A stretch of DNA of 64,000 nt from Bradyrhizobium sp. (GTDB lineage: Bacteria > Pseudomonadota > Alphaproteobacteria > Rhizobiales > Xanthobacteraceae). Below are positions 8,288 to 16,780 of the stretch, in pieces. A program made the position numbers and the translations under genes. The first letter of the stretch is position 1; each line of letters starts with the position of its first letter. Location of the stretch: positions 1 through 64,000 of the forward strand of contig NZ_JACRAW010000079.1 in the NCBI RefSeq assembly GCF_016213215.1, in the 5' to 3' direction. Under the pieces are notes generated by a model that worked only from the letters and a program-made list of their open reading frames with translations, was not told the DNA's origin and made no database searches.

Positions 8288-10498
8288 TCAGGCGACCATC
8301 GTCCATACGGCTTTGTCCGCGTCGGTGCCTGCGCCCAACAGGCCGGCAACCTCGCTGCCGGGCCGCGCCTTGCTGAACAGGAAGCCTTGTCCTTCGTGGC
8401 AGCCCTCGGCGCGCAGGCAGTGCAACTCGGCCTCGGTCTCGACGCCCTCGGCGGTGATGGTGACGCCGAGCCCCTGCCCCAGGCTGATGATCGAACGGAT
8501 GATCGCCTGCGCTTCGCGATTGGCGCCAAGGTCGCGCACGAACGACTGGTCGATCTTGATCTTGTCGAACGGAAAGCTGCGCAGATAGCTCAGGCTGGAA
8601 TAGCCGGTGCCGAAATCGTCCATGGAGATACGCACGCCGAGCGCGCGCAGCGCGTGAAGCGTCGCCAGCACCTGGGGGCTCTTGTCGAGCAGCAGCGTCT
8701 CGGTGATCTCGAGCTCGAGGCGCCGTGGCGGGAGTCCGGATTGCCTCAGCGTATCGTTGACCACCGACAGGAGATTGCCGCTGCGAAACTGCAGCGAGGA
8801 TAGGTTGACGGCCACGCTGACGTGGTCGGGCCAGGTCGCGGCATCCATGCAGGCGCGGCGCAGAACCTGTGCTCCGACCGCGCTGATCAGGCCGGTGTCC
8901 TCGGCCACCGGGATGAATTCGGCCGGCGATATCATGCCGCGCTCGGGATGCGGCCAGCGTACCAGAGCCTCGAATCCGGTGATCCGCCCATCGGCGAGAT
9001 CGACCAGCGGCTGATAATACGGCCGAAGCACCTCGTTCTGGATGGCCTCACGCAGCTCGACCTCGATCTTGCGGCGGCTGTGGGCACGCGCATCCATCGC
9101 GGCCTCGAAGAAGCTGAACGTGCCGCGTGCATCGGTCTTGGCGCGCGACAGCGCCATGTCCGCGCTCTTGAGCAGCTTCTCGAAATCTTCCCCGTCGCCA
9201 GGCGCCATGGCAATGCCGATCGAGGCACCGATCACCACGGAATTGCCGTCGATCAGATAAGGATCGGAGATCGCCTCGAGCAGCCGATTGGCCAGACCCA
9301 CGGCTTCATCCGGTCGCCTCAGCCCGCTCTGCACGATTGCGAACTCGTCGGAGTTGAGACGGGCGAGTTTGTCTTCCTCGCGCAAGGTCGAGCGCAGGCG
9401 CTTGGCGACGCTGCGCAGCAGCTTGTCTCCAACGGCATGGCCGAGCGTGTCATTGACCCCCTTGAAATTGTCGAGTCCGAGCACCAGCACGGCAAGGCCA
9501 TCCTTGCTGCGCCGCGTGTGCGGCAGCATCTTCCCGATCTGCCGGCGCAGCAGCGCGCGGTTCGGCAGCCCGGTCAGACCGTCATGTTCGGCCATGAAAG
9601 CGACCCGCGCCTCGGCACGCTTGCGCTCGGTGACGTCCATCAATGCGAGCAGAACTGCCGGACGTTCGCCGTAGACGAGTTCGCGCGAATAGATCGCAAG
9701 GTCGATCAGATCGCCGTTCGCCTTGACGTGCCTCCAGGAGCGCGCGGCATGTTTGTCGCCGCCTGCCCAGGGCGTCTCGGCATCGAAGGCTTGCAGGCCC
9801 TGGATCGTCAGCCGTTCGAAATCGGAACGGCTGTAGCCATAATGTGCCACCGCGGCGTCGTTGACGCCAAGGATGCGCCCGTCGTCCCGGGCGCATACGA
9901 TCATCGGCACCGGATTGCCGTCGAACAGCAACCGGAACGATTCCTCGCGCTGCTTCAGTTCGGTGATGTCGACGCGCAGGCCGACCACCCCGCCATCGTC
10001 CGTGCGCCGCTCTTCGATCAGGATCACGCGCCCGTCGGACAGCTTCTGCTCGTGACGCTCGCCGGGCTCGTAGAGTTTCTGCAGCCGCTCAGTGATCCAC
10101 GCTTCCTCGCGGCCGTTGGCCTCGGGATAGTCGCCGCGCTCCACGCCGACGCGGAGCGTATCCTGCAACCGGACGCCGTGCTCGAACAGGTCAGCGCTCT
10201 TGTTGTAGATCTCGGCATATTTCTTGTTCCACAGGAGATAGCGTCCTTCGGAATCGAGGAAGACGATACCCTGCGGCAGAATGTCGATCGCTTCGCGCAA
10301 CCGTTCGTGCGACTTCCGAGCCTGCGCGATCGCGGCTTCCGCTTCGGCGCGATTGCGTACCAGTTCGCCGATCTCGATGGCAGCGCGCAGGCCCGAACTT
10401 GAGAGCTTGGGCGCGGGCTTGCGGGGACGATTCTTCACACGGGCAAGCGCGGCATGCTTCCGCTTTTTGGTTCTTCCCGACCTTGCCTTCGGCTTCAT
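8288..10498 (-). CDS. PAS-PAS-GGDEF-EAL protein, probable c-di-GMP phosphodiesterase
   Basis: 736 residues from the ATG at 10498, preceded by an AGGTGGG-like site. A basic N-terminus leads into two PAS sensor domains (about residues 70-190 and 195-310), then GGDEF and EAL. The cyclase motif is degenerate, RLNSDEF instead of RLGGDEF (about residue 380), while the inhibitory RxxD (REED) five residues upstream is kept. The EAL domain has all expected catalytic residues: FEALVRW, AVNLSS, LEITET, MDDFGTG, KIKID, AEGVET and QGFLFS. Expected activity is therefore hydrolysis of c-di-GMP, perhaps tuned by GTP or c-di-GMP on the inactive cyclase domain. No transmembrane segment, so cytosolic. Confidence 0.92.
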   Translation of the reverse strand: MKPKARSGRTKKRKHAALARVKNRPRKPAPKLSSSGLRAAIEIGELVRNRAEAEAAIAQARKSHERLREAIDILPQGIVFLDSEGRYLLWNKKYAEIYNKSADLFEHGVRLQDTLRVGVERGDYPEANGREEAWITERLQKLYEPGERHEQKLSDGRVILIEERRTDDGGVVGLRVDITELKQREESFRLLFDGNPVPMIVCARDDGRILGVNDAAVAHYGYSRSDFERLTIQGLQAFDAETPWAGGDKHAARSWRHVKANGDLIDLAIYSRELVYGERPAVLLALMDVTERKRAEARVAFMAEHDGLTGLPNRALLRRQIGKMLPHTRRSKDGLAVLVLGLDNFKGVNDTLGHAVGDKLLRSVAKRLRSTLREEDKLARLNSDEFAIVQSGLRRPDEAVGLANRLLEAISDPYLIDGNSVVIGASIGIAMAPGDGEDFEKLLKSADMALSRAKTDARGTFSFFEAAMDARAHSRRKIEVELREAIQNEVLRPYYQPLVDLADGRITGFEALVRWPHPERGMISPAEFIPVAEDTGLISAVGAQVLRRACMDAATWPDHVSVAVNLSSLQFRSGNLLSVVNDTLRQSGLPPRRLELEITETLLLDKSPQVLATLHALRALGVRISMDDFGTGYSSLSYLRSFPFDKIKIDQSFVRDLGANREAQAIIRSIISLGQGLGVTITAEGVETEAELHCLRAEGCHEGQGFLFSKARPGSEVAGLLGAGTDADKAVWTMVA

Positions 10499-10827
10499 TC
10501 GCCCACCTGCTTCTTGCGGCGGCAAGTTGTGGGCTAAGTCTCTGAAAAAACAGTATCCTCCTTCATCCAGCTTGCAGCGGGATGGTTCGCAACCTTTGCG
10601 ATTGCAACTCGCTTGCCTGCTTTGCAGGCGCATGTAGCCGTCGAGGGCGGCAAGGATGGGCGTGATGATACCGAAACGGCGCACCTCTGTATGAACGGAT
10701 TCCGAAGAGGAGCGCAAACTGCCCAGCAAATGCGCGGAAATCGCAGGTCCGCGCACAATTCGAGCAATGCGGAACAGGGTTATCGCGCGGTAAAGAACGT
10801 CTCGCCTTCGCGCGATGAGATGCGCTC
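10499..10827. other. Intergenic region without recognised features
   Basis: About 330 bases upstream of the GGDEF-EAL gene and downstream of the L,D-transpeptidase gene, both on the minus strand. It presumably holds the promoter of the former. I see no gene, repeat or clear operator. Confidence 0.5.
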
Positions 10828-11262
10828 TCAGTTGATCTCGATCCTGGTGTTGCTCAGGATATCGCGCCCGACGAGACCGTACAGGGTCGCAGCGTGCGAT
10901 GGATGCAGCCTCACGCAGCCGTGTGACACCGGGCGACCCAATCGCGAAATATCCGTCGTGCCGTGAATGGCAACGGAAGAGAAGAAGATCGAGTACGGCA
11001 TCTCCTCGCCGCCGAATTGCCGCGAGATGTGCATGCGCTCCATCAAATGCGGATGAAACACCCCGTTCGGCGTGACGAGGCCTTCGCGACCGGTCGACAC
11101 AACCCAATTGTACCGCTTGACACCGTTGACGGTCACCAGCATCCGCTGCGTCGATTTGTTGACCTGCACCAGGATTTCGGCGCGTACCGGCGTGAAGGCG
11201 CCGACGGCGAGCGCGAGCGTTACAACGGCGGCCGACACGGCCATTCGGATCGGCGACTTCAT
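10828..11262 (-). CDS. L,D-transpeptidase (YkuD family), exported
   Basis: 144 residues from the ATG at 11262, with TGAGG upstream. An upstream in-frame start at 11331 is less likely because it would bury the signal peptide. Signal peptide MKSPIRMAVSAAVVTLALAV ends near AEI. The YkuD domain spans about residues 30-144 and carries the catalytic signature HGTTDISRLGRPVSHGCVRL with His, Ser-His-Gly-Cys and Arg. It cross-links meso-DAP residues in peptidoglycan or attaches proteins to it. It lies divergent to mepA, another peptidoglycan enzyme, so the two may share a promoter region (11263-11392). Confidence 0.92.
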   Translation of the reverse strand: MKSPIRMAVSAAVVTLALAVGAFTPVRAEILVQVNKSTQRMLVTVNGVKRYNWVVSTGREGLVTPNGVFHPHLMERMHISRQFGGEEMPYSIFFSSVAIHGTTDISRLGRPVSHGCVRLHPSHAATLYGLVGRDILSNTRIEIN

Positions 11263-11392
11263 TGGCAGCCTCACAGCTTGATTGCCAGAAAATGAGACCG
11301 AGAGACTGCTCGCTGCAAATAGTCCGGACAAGCCGGACCCGATCGTCGGTTGTACTTAACCCTAAGGCGGCGTTGAGGTATAAAGGGGCAGA

Positions 11393-12337
11393 ATGAGTCC
11401 CCGCCGTCTTATTCCCCTCGCCATGTGTTTCGCTCTCCTCTCCGCCGGCGCCGTGCTGGCGCAGGACAGGGGCAGCGTCAATCCCAAGCCGTTGCCGCCG
11501 CTCGCCAATCCCAGCGACCCCAAGCTCGGCGCGAAGGAATTGTTCGCCCGCAAGCTGCTGCCTACGGCGATGCCGACGCGCGTGATCGGCTCCTATGCCA
11601 AGGGCTGCATCGCCGGTGCCGCGCCGATGCCGTTCAACGGCGATTCCTGGCAGGTGATGCGCCTGTCGCGCAATCGTTATTGGGGACACCCCGACCTGAT
11701 CGCGATGCTCAAGCGCCTCGCGGCCAGGGCACACAAGGACGCCGGCTGGCCCGGAATACTGGTCGGCGACCTCGGCCAGGCGAGGGGCGGCCCGGCGCTG
11801 ACCGGCCATGCCAGCCACCAGATCGGGCTTGATGCCGACATCTGGCTGACGCCGATGCCAAATCGCATGTTGTCGCGCGAAGAGCGCGAGGAAATGTCCG
11901 CGATCATGATGGTGCGCGAGGACCGGCTCGACGTCGACCCGAGGGTGTTCACGCCGGGTCATGTCCTCGTGCTTCGCGACGCAGCGCAGGAGGCGAACGT
12001 GCAACGCATCTTCGTCAACGCGGCGATCAAGAAGGCACTGTGCCGCGAGGCCAAGGGCGACCGCAGTTGGCTGTCGAAGATCCGGCCGTGGTGGGGCCAC
12101 GACTTTCATTTCCACATCCGGATGAAATGCCCCCCCGGCGCCGCCGAATGCGAGGGCCAGCCGTCGCAGGCGGAGGACGAAGGCTGCAAGCCGGCCGATC
12201 TCTCCTACTGGTTCAAGGATTCCATCATCCACCCCATCCCGCCGAAGGAGCCACCCAAACCTCGGCCGCCGATGACGCTGGCCCAATTGCCCGCGGCCTG
12301 CAAACAGGTCCTCAACGCACCGGACGCCAAGCCGTAG
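11393..12337 (+). CDS. mepA: Penicillin-insensitive murein endopeptidase MepA
   Basis: 314 residues with signal peptide MSPRRLIPLAMCFALLSAG and cleavage near VLAQ. LAS-type metallopeptidase (M74) that cuts D-Ala-meso-DAP cross-links in the periplasm. Zinc-site motifs are visible: GHASHQIGLDADIW near residue 145 and WWGHDFHFHIRM near residue 235. Conserved cysteines (GCIAGA, ALCREA, MKCPPGAAEC, GCKPADL) fit the disulfides of the family. The C-terminus is Pro-rich (PPKEPPKPRPP). It starts about 130 bp from the divergent L,D-transpeptidase gene. Length and motifs match the family well. Confidence 0.95.
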   Translation: MSPRRLIPLAMCFALLSAGAVLAQDRGSVNPKPLPPLANPSDPKLGAKELFARKLLPTAMPTRVIGSYAKGCIAGAAPMPFNGDSWQVMRLSRNRYWGHPDLIAMLKRLAARAHKDAGWPGILVGDLGQARGGPALTGHASHQIGLDADIWLTPMPNRMLSREEREEMSAIMMVREDRLDVDPRVFTPGHVLVLRDAAQEANVQRIFVNAAIKKALCREAKGDRSWLSKIRPWWGHDFHFHIRMKCPPGAAECEGQPSQAEDEGCKPADLSYWFKDSIIHPIPPKEPPKPRPPMTLAQLPAACKQVLNAPDAKP

Positions 12338-12585
12338 CCGCCGCGGCGGCTCGCTATGAGACACCATCGCGATCCTGCCGAGCAAATAGGCAACCAGATC
12401 GCCAAAAGATCGCCTTTACCTGCCGTCCGCCAGCCTGTTATCTTCCGTGTCCAGCGATATCCCGATCGACCGTAAGTCGTTCTGGATTGCCGGAACGGTG
12501 CTTCCGCCCGTCGCTTACCCGTACCAACTAACGCCGTTGTGCGCGCGCCCCCGGTGCGCCATCGACGACGCACGGAGCGCTTTCC

Positions 12586-13368
12586 ATGCACCGCCTTTCC
12601 GCAAGCTTTGCCGCATTCGTCTTCCTGCTCGGGGCCTTCTCGCCCGCACTGGCCCAGGACAAGACGCTCACCGTGTTCGCCGCGGCCTCGATGAAGAACG
12701 CACTCGACGAGATCGACGCGGCCCATACCGCCAGAACCGGCGTCAAGATCACGGTGAGCTACGCCGCGAGCTCGCTTCTCGCCAAGCAGATCGAGCAGGG
12801 CGCCCCCGCCGACGTATTCGTTTCCGCCGACCTCGACTGGATGGACTATGCGATCGGCAAGAAGACCATCAACGAGACGACCCGGGTCAACCTGCTCGGC
12901 AACAGCATGGTGCTGATCGCACCGAAAGACTCCAAGATCGAGAGCGTCAACATCGGTCCTGGCTTTGATCTCGCCAAGCTCGCGGGCGATGGCAGGATCG
13001 CGACCGGCGACGTGAAGTCGGTGCCGGTCGGCAAGTACGCCACGGCAGCGCTGGAGAAGCTCGGCGCCTGGGGCGCCGCCGAGTCGAAATTCGCCATGGT
13101 GGAAAGCGTGCGCGCCGCGCTGACGCTGGTTGCCCGCGGCGAAGCCGCGCTCGGCATCGTCTATTCGACCGACGCCGGCATCGAGCCCAACGTGAAGGTG
13201 CTCGGCACTTTCCCGCCCGACTCGCACCCGGCGATCATCTATCCCGTCGCGGCCACCAGCGCGGCGAAGAGCGGGACCGCCGCCTATCTCGCGCACCTGC
13301 GCTCGTCGGCGGCAAAGGCCGTGTTCGAGAAATACGGCTTCAAGTTCCTGCTCAGTCCAACGACCTGA
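12586..13368 (+). CDS. modA: Molybdate ABC transporter substrate-binding protein
   Basis: 260 residues with signal peptide MHRLSASFAAFVFLLGAFSP and cleavage near ALAQ. The mature N-terminus KTLTVFAAASMKNALDEI is the ModA oxyanion-binding signature; YAASSLLAKQIEQGAPADVFVSAD and AALGIVYSTDA follow as in the family. It binds molybdate or tungstate in the periplasm for ModBC. It is the first gene of a three-gene operon, six bases before modB. No ModE-type palindrome or molybdenum-cofactor riboswitch was recognised in the 248 bases upstream. Confidence 0.95.
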   Translation: MHRLSASFAAFVFLLGAFSPALAQDKTLTVFAAASMKNALDEIDAAHTARTGVKITVSYAASSLLAKQIEQGAPADVFVSADLDWMDYAIGKKTINETTRVNLLGNSMVLIAPKDSKIESVNIGPGFDLAKLAGDGRIATGDVKSVPVGKYATAALEKLGAWGAAESKFAMVESVRAALTLVARGEAALGIVYSTDAGIEPNVKVLGTFPPDSHPAIIYPVAATSAAKSGTAAYLAHLRSSAAKAVFEKYGFKFLLSPTT

Positions 13369-13374
13369 CCAAGC

Positions 13375-14070
13375 GTGTTCGAGATCTCGCCGACAGAGTG
13401 GACGGCGATCCTCTTGTCCCTGAGGGTCGCCGTCGTCGCAACGCTGGTGGCAACGCCGTTGGGTATCGGACTGGCGTGGCTGCTGGCGCGGCATGACTTC
13501 TGGGGCAAGTCGCTCGTCGATGCGCTGGTCCATCTGCCGCTGGTGCTGCCGCCCGTGGTCACCGGCTATCTGCTCCTGCTCACGCTCGGCCGGCGCGGCC
13601 TCGTCGGCAGCTGGCTCGCCGATCATCTCGGCATCGTGTTCGCCTTCCGCTGGACGGGCGCGGCCGTTGCCTGCGGCATCATGTCGTTTCCGCTCCTGGT
13701 GCGCCCGATCCGGTTGTCGATCGAAGCCATCGACCGCAAGCTGGAGCAGGCGGCCGAAACCCTCGGGGCCCCGCCCTGGCAGGTCTTCCTCACGGTGACG
13801 CTGCCGCTGGCCCTGCCCGGCGTGCTCGCCGGCATGGTGCTCGGCTTCGCCAAGGCGATCGGCGAATTCGGCGCCACGATCACTTTCGTGTCCAACATTC
13901 CCGGCGAGACCCAGACGATTTCGTCGGCGATCTACGCCCTGATCCAGACGCCGGACGGAGATGCGGCCGCGGGGCGGCTGGTGATCATCTCGATTGCTAT
14001 CGCGCTCGGCGCACTTGTCGCGGCCGAATGGTTCGCGCGGCGCGCCACCGCCCGCGTGCACGGAAACTGA
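13375..14070 (+). CDS. modB: Molybdate ABC transporter permease
   Basis: 231 residues with a GTG start. Five or six transmembrane helices and the EAA loop EQAAETLGAPPWQVFLTVTLP near residue 125 mark an ABC permease. VVTGYLLLLTLGRRG and GEFGATITFVSNIPGETQT are characteristic of ModB. It forms the inner-membrane channel with ModC and sits tightly between modA and modC (gaps of 6 and 3 bases). Confidence 0.95.
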   Translation: MFEISPTEWTAILLSLRVAVVATLVATPLGIGLAWLLARHDFWGKSLVDALVHLPLVLPPVVTGYLLLLTLGRRGLVGSWLADHLGIVFAFRWTGAAVACGIMSFPLLVRPIRLSIEAIDRKLEQAAETLGAPPWQVFLTVTLPLALPGVLAGMVLGFAKAIGEFGATITFVSNIPGETQTISSAIYALIQTPDGDAAAGRLVIISIAIALGALVAAEWFARRATARVHGN

Positions 14071-14073
14071 GCC

Positions 14074-14748
14074 ATGCTTCGCGTCGATATCGTCAAGCAG
14101 CTCGGCGAATTCACCCTGCAGGCGGCCTTCACCAGTGAAGGCCGCGTGACCGGCCTGTTCGGCGCATCGGGCGCCGGCAAGACCTCGCTGATCAACATCA
14201 TCGCCGGACTGCTGCGCCCGGACGGCGGCATCGTCGAGATCGACGGTGAGACCGTCGACGACACCGCGCGAGGCATCCACGTCCCGGCCTGGCGTCGACG
14301 GATCGGTTACGTGTTCCAGGACGCGCGGCTGTTTCCCCATCTGAGCGTCACGCAAAACCTCGACTACGGGCGGCGGATGAATCGTCTTCCCGATGATCGC
14401 GCGCAGCGCGAGCGCGTGATCGAGCTGCTCGACATCGGCAGCCTCCTGGACCGCCGTCCGGGGAAACTGTCCGGGGGCGAGCGCCAGCGCGTCGCGCTCG
14501 GCCGCGCGCTGCTGGCAAAGCCGCGCCTTCTGCTGCTGGATGAGCCCCTGGGCGGGCTGGATGAGGGCCGCAAGCTCGAGATCCTGCCGTATCTGGTGCG
14601 GCTGCGCGACGAGGCCAACGTGCCGATGGTCTATGTCAGCCACGACGCCGCCGAGCTGCGCCAGCTTGCCACGCAGATCGTGATGCTGCGCGAAGGACGG
14701 GTGACATCGTTCGGCGGCGTGAAGGTGCTGTCTCCGACGGGGCGGTGA
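14074..14748 (+). CDS. modC: Molybdate ABC transporter ATPase, short form without TOBE domain
   Basis: 224 residues. Walker A is GASGAGKTS (about residues 30-38), the Q-loop lies in GYVFQDARLFPHL, the signature is LSGGERQRVALGRALL, Walker B is LLLLDEPLGGLD, and the H-loop is YVSHD. The sequence follows ModC closely through the nucleotide-binding domain, then stops soon after MLREGRV. The usual C-terminal molybdate-binding TOBE/Mop domain (about 130 residues) is absent. No frameshifted continuation is visible; repeats start right after the stop. Substrate feedback control through TOBE is therefore not expected. Confidence 0.93.
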   Translation: MLRVDIVKQLGEFTLQAAFTSEGRVTGLFGASGAGKTSLINIIAGLLRPDGGIVEIDGETVDDTARGIHVPAWRRRIGYVFQDARLFPHLSVTQNLDYGRRMNRLPDDRAQRERVIELLDIGSLLDRRPGKLSGGERQRVALGRALLAKPRLLLLDEPLGGLDEGRKLEILPYLVRLRDEANVPMVYVSHDAAELRQLATQIVMLREGRVTSFGGVKVLSPTGR

Positions 14749-14771
14749 TGTGGCACGCGTTGCTTCAGCGT

Positions 14772-14975
14772 CGTCATTGCGAAGAGCGAAGCGATGAAGC
14801 AATCCAGGCTGCTTCCCCGCCACAGGATGGATTGTCGCTCGTTTTTTTATCAACGTCATTGCGAGCCAACGGGTCGCGCGAACGCGCGCCCGATGACAGG
14901 CTCCGCGAAGCGATCCAGACTGCGTCTGCGGATGCATTCTGGATTGCTTCGTCGCGATCGCTCCTCGCAATGACG
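14772..14975. repeat. Interspersed palindromic repeat, family A (two units)
   Basis: Opens with CGTCATTGCGAAGAGCGAAG and GAAGCAATCCAG and closes with TGGATTGCTTCGTCGCG and CTCGCAATGACG, so the ends are inverted. Related copies lie at 17421-17506, 28759-28837 and 51472-51549. Confidence 0.8.
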
Positions 14976-15350
14976 CATGAGGCGCGCTTGCGCCTTCTCG
15001 CGGCGCGATGCGCCCGAGGTTTGCTGTCCTCTTCACCCTCTTGAGAAACAGAGGGCGCAGGGAAGACCGGGTGCCCGCTGCACCCGCGGTCTCGTGTGCG
15101 AATTGCTCGAAGAAAATGCACACGAGCATACAGGTACAGCCGACGACACCCGGCCATCCCTGCGCAGTGGCTTTACGGCTTATGCCGTGCTCTCCCCGGC
15201 GACGAATTCGTTCTTGTCACCGTCGCCCCGCAGATTGACGACGCCTCACGCCCGGTTGGGCTTGAGCCGCCTCCGCGGAGCTTGACTGCAGCAACGGCAG
15301 CCAGGACCACGCGGTTTGCCGTACGCGTCCGCCTTTGCCCGTCGAGCGTC
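14976..15350 (+). repeat. Long structured interspersed repeat of Bradyrhizobium type
   Basis: Non-coding. It contains a perfect 9-bp long-range pairing, GCGCAGGGA (15055-15063) with TCCCTGCGC (15157-15165). Enclosed is a GGGTGC/GCACCC hairpin (15069-15085), and nearby is an ACGGC-TTAT-GCCGT hairpin (15175-15188). From memory this resembles a widespread intergenic repeat in Bradyrhizobium genomes whose chance translations are often annotated as hypothetical proteins. I could not verify this by search. The orientation is that in which the elements are listed. Confidence 0.55.
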
Positions 15351-15705
15351 ACGCGCGCCGGCAAACATGGGCATGAAACACGAGATAGCGTCCCGGCGCG
15401 ATCACGCGTGGTGCGTTCTCGCGCCACCATGCCGCGGCCTCGGGACTCGATCGACCGAGTATGTCGACCGCCGGCGCAGCGTCGACCGCATAGCCTTCGA
15501 CCACCTCGGCGCGTCCGAGCAGCAGCGCAAGCAATTGCTTCCACAACGATCGTGGTTGCGACAGCACACCGAAGGTCAGAAACCGGCGATGCTCCTCAGA
15601 ATCCGCCAGCGGTAGCTCAAGACCGACCCATCTTTCGCGCACCCAGTAGGGGGCGTCGCCGGGTGGAACGGCGACAATCTGAATAGTCCGGCTTTGGAAA
15701 TTCAT
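15349..15705 (-). CDS. Conserved-looking hypothetical protein
   Basis: 118 residues from the ATG at 15705. The composition is that of a folded soluble protein with many Trp and charged residues (APYWVRERWVGLELPL, RSLWKQLLALLLGRAE, EAAAWWRENAPR) and no signal peptide or membrane segment. The ribosome site is weak. The 3' end abuts the structured repeat. It resembles small Bradyrhizobium proteins of unknown function, but I assign no family. It is divergent to the PilZ-like gene. Confidence 0.6.
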   Translation of the reverse strand: MNFQSRTIQIVAVPPGDAPYWVRERWVGLELPLADSEEHRRFLTFGVLSQPRSLWKQLLALLLGRAEVVEGYAVDAAPAVDILGRSSPEAAAWWRENAPRVIAPGRYLVFHAHVCRRA

Positions 15706-15869
15706 GGGATTCGCTCAAGCCAACGCACTTAGCTTTGTGAGCCAGGAACCCCATCGCGTTCACGGCCAGCCCGGTCGGCGCGTTAACCACGGCACAGATT
15801 CCAGTGCGTGCACGGGCTGACAACACACGCAAAAGGAGTATTAATGGACCGTTAATTGCGGAGGACTTC

Positions 15870-16229
15870 ATGACCGACCGGCGCCGGCTACCACGAGATC
15901 GCGTCTATTACGGCGGACTGCTCGCCTACAACGCGCGGGCCTCCACGCTCGGCTGCCTGGTGCGCAACTTCAACGAACTTGGCGCCAGGATCGAACTCGG
16001 CGCCGCCGAGATTCTTCCCTCCGAAGTGGATTTCGTCGTCGAGCGCAGGCAGTTCGCCTGCAGGGCGCGGCTGGTGTGGCGCAGCCAAACCGCAGCGGGC
16101 CTCAGGTTCTGCGATCCACTGGAAGCACGAAGCCCCATTCCGCTGGACTGGGCTCGCAAACTGCGGGCCAGCGAACGCGTCAACCAACAGCTGCGGTTGC
16201 GCATCGAGCAGCTGTCGTCGGAGCGATGA
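15870..16229 (+). CDS. PilZ-domain-like protein
   Basis: 119 residues. The ATG at 15870 was chosen for its GGAGG seven bases upstream. The N-terminus RRRLPRDRVYYGG supplies the RxxxR motif, and VRNFNELGARIEL corresponds to the (D/N)xSxxG motif with Ser replaced by Asn. These are the c-di-GMP contacts in PilZ domains, so binding is plausible but not assured. A short C-terminal helix (ASERVNQQLRLRIEQL) may form a coiled coil. The stop overlaps the next start as ATGA, indicating translational coupling to a small membrane protein. Confidence 0.75.
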   Translation: MTDRRRLPRDRVYYGGLLAYNARASTLGCLVRNFNELGARIELGAAEILPSEVDFVVERRQFACRARLVWRSQTAAGLRFCDPLEARSPIPLDWARKLRASERVNQQLRLRIEQLSSER

Positions 16230-16507
16230 ACAGGCCGATGACGACCGACGTTGAAGCCGGGCAATCGGCAGATTGCGCGTGCGATGTGCTAATCGACGTC
16301 GCGACAGCGCCGACTACCGTTTCATCAAGGGTGGTGCGACCCGGACCGCTTCGGCGGCTGCTGCGATTGGCGCTCACCATCTTGACCGCGCAATACACGC
16401 TGATCGCCGTCGGCACCGGCCTGTCCGTTGCCGCGACGGTGAAATACGTCGTCAGTCCTCAGGTCATGGCCAGGTTCGAGGCAATATCGACAGCGCTGAA
16501 GCGCTAG
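16226..16507 (+). CDS. Small membrane protein coupled to the PilZ-like gene
   Basis: 93 residues. The ATG at 16226 overlaps the upstream TGA. After a polar N-terminal third, residues about 44-72 are hydrophobic (RLALTILTAQYTLIAVGTG and LSVAATVKYVV), consistent with one or two membrane passes. No family is recognised. Coupling to a PilZ-like protein hints at a shared membrane-linked role, which is an inference only. Confidence 0.5.
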   Translation: MNRPMTTDVEAGQSADCACDVLIDVATAPTTVSSRVVRPGPLRRLLRLALTILTAQYTLIAVGTGLSVAATVKYVVSPQVMARFEAISTALKR

Positions 16508-16780
16508 GGCTGAATGACACGGGCGTTCCTCGCACTTGGGGGCAAGACGAGCGAAGCTTGATCCCGGAGCTTCCCTGTCAGGCACAATCCGGCCCCAAGC
16601 GACGAAAACCGGCTTCCTCATGAGATACCACCTCGCGCCTTTGTGAAACGGTTTCGTGCCGAGGTTCCCTGTGAAACATGACGATCGCTCGGCGAAACCA
16701 TTTTCGCCGGAGCTTGAAAACCGCCCGAAAGGCCGTGGGTGCAATATCACCGGCAACTGATCAAACAATGGAGTGCGATC

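Noticed and set aside
10499..12385. Long minus-strand reading frame extending the GGDEF-EAL gene upstream across the L,D-transpeptidase and mepA
   Set aside because: It overlaps two well-identified genes, its residues have no domain character, and a proper start with a ribosome site exists at 10498. It is a high-GC shadow.
12338..12585. Molybdenum-cofactor riboswitch or ModE site before modA
   Set aside because: Looked for conserved riboswitch stems and a ModE-type palindrome; none was convincing.
12205..15129. 974-codon minus-strand frame opposite modABC
   Set aside because: Antisense shadow of mepA end and modABC. Composition is Arg/Gln/Asp/His-rich with no domain, unlike real proteins here.
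14772..15350. Possible CRISPR array in the repeat-rich gap
   Set aside because: Repeats are inverted, diverged and unevenly spaced, and no cas genes are in the window. They are REP-like palindromes and a structured interspersed repeat.
14977..15686. Small plus-strand proteins over the structured repeat (for example from 14977 or 15096)
   Set aside because: Sequence is repetitive intergenic DNA; such translations are common false annotations of this repeat type.
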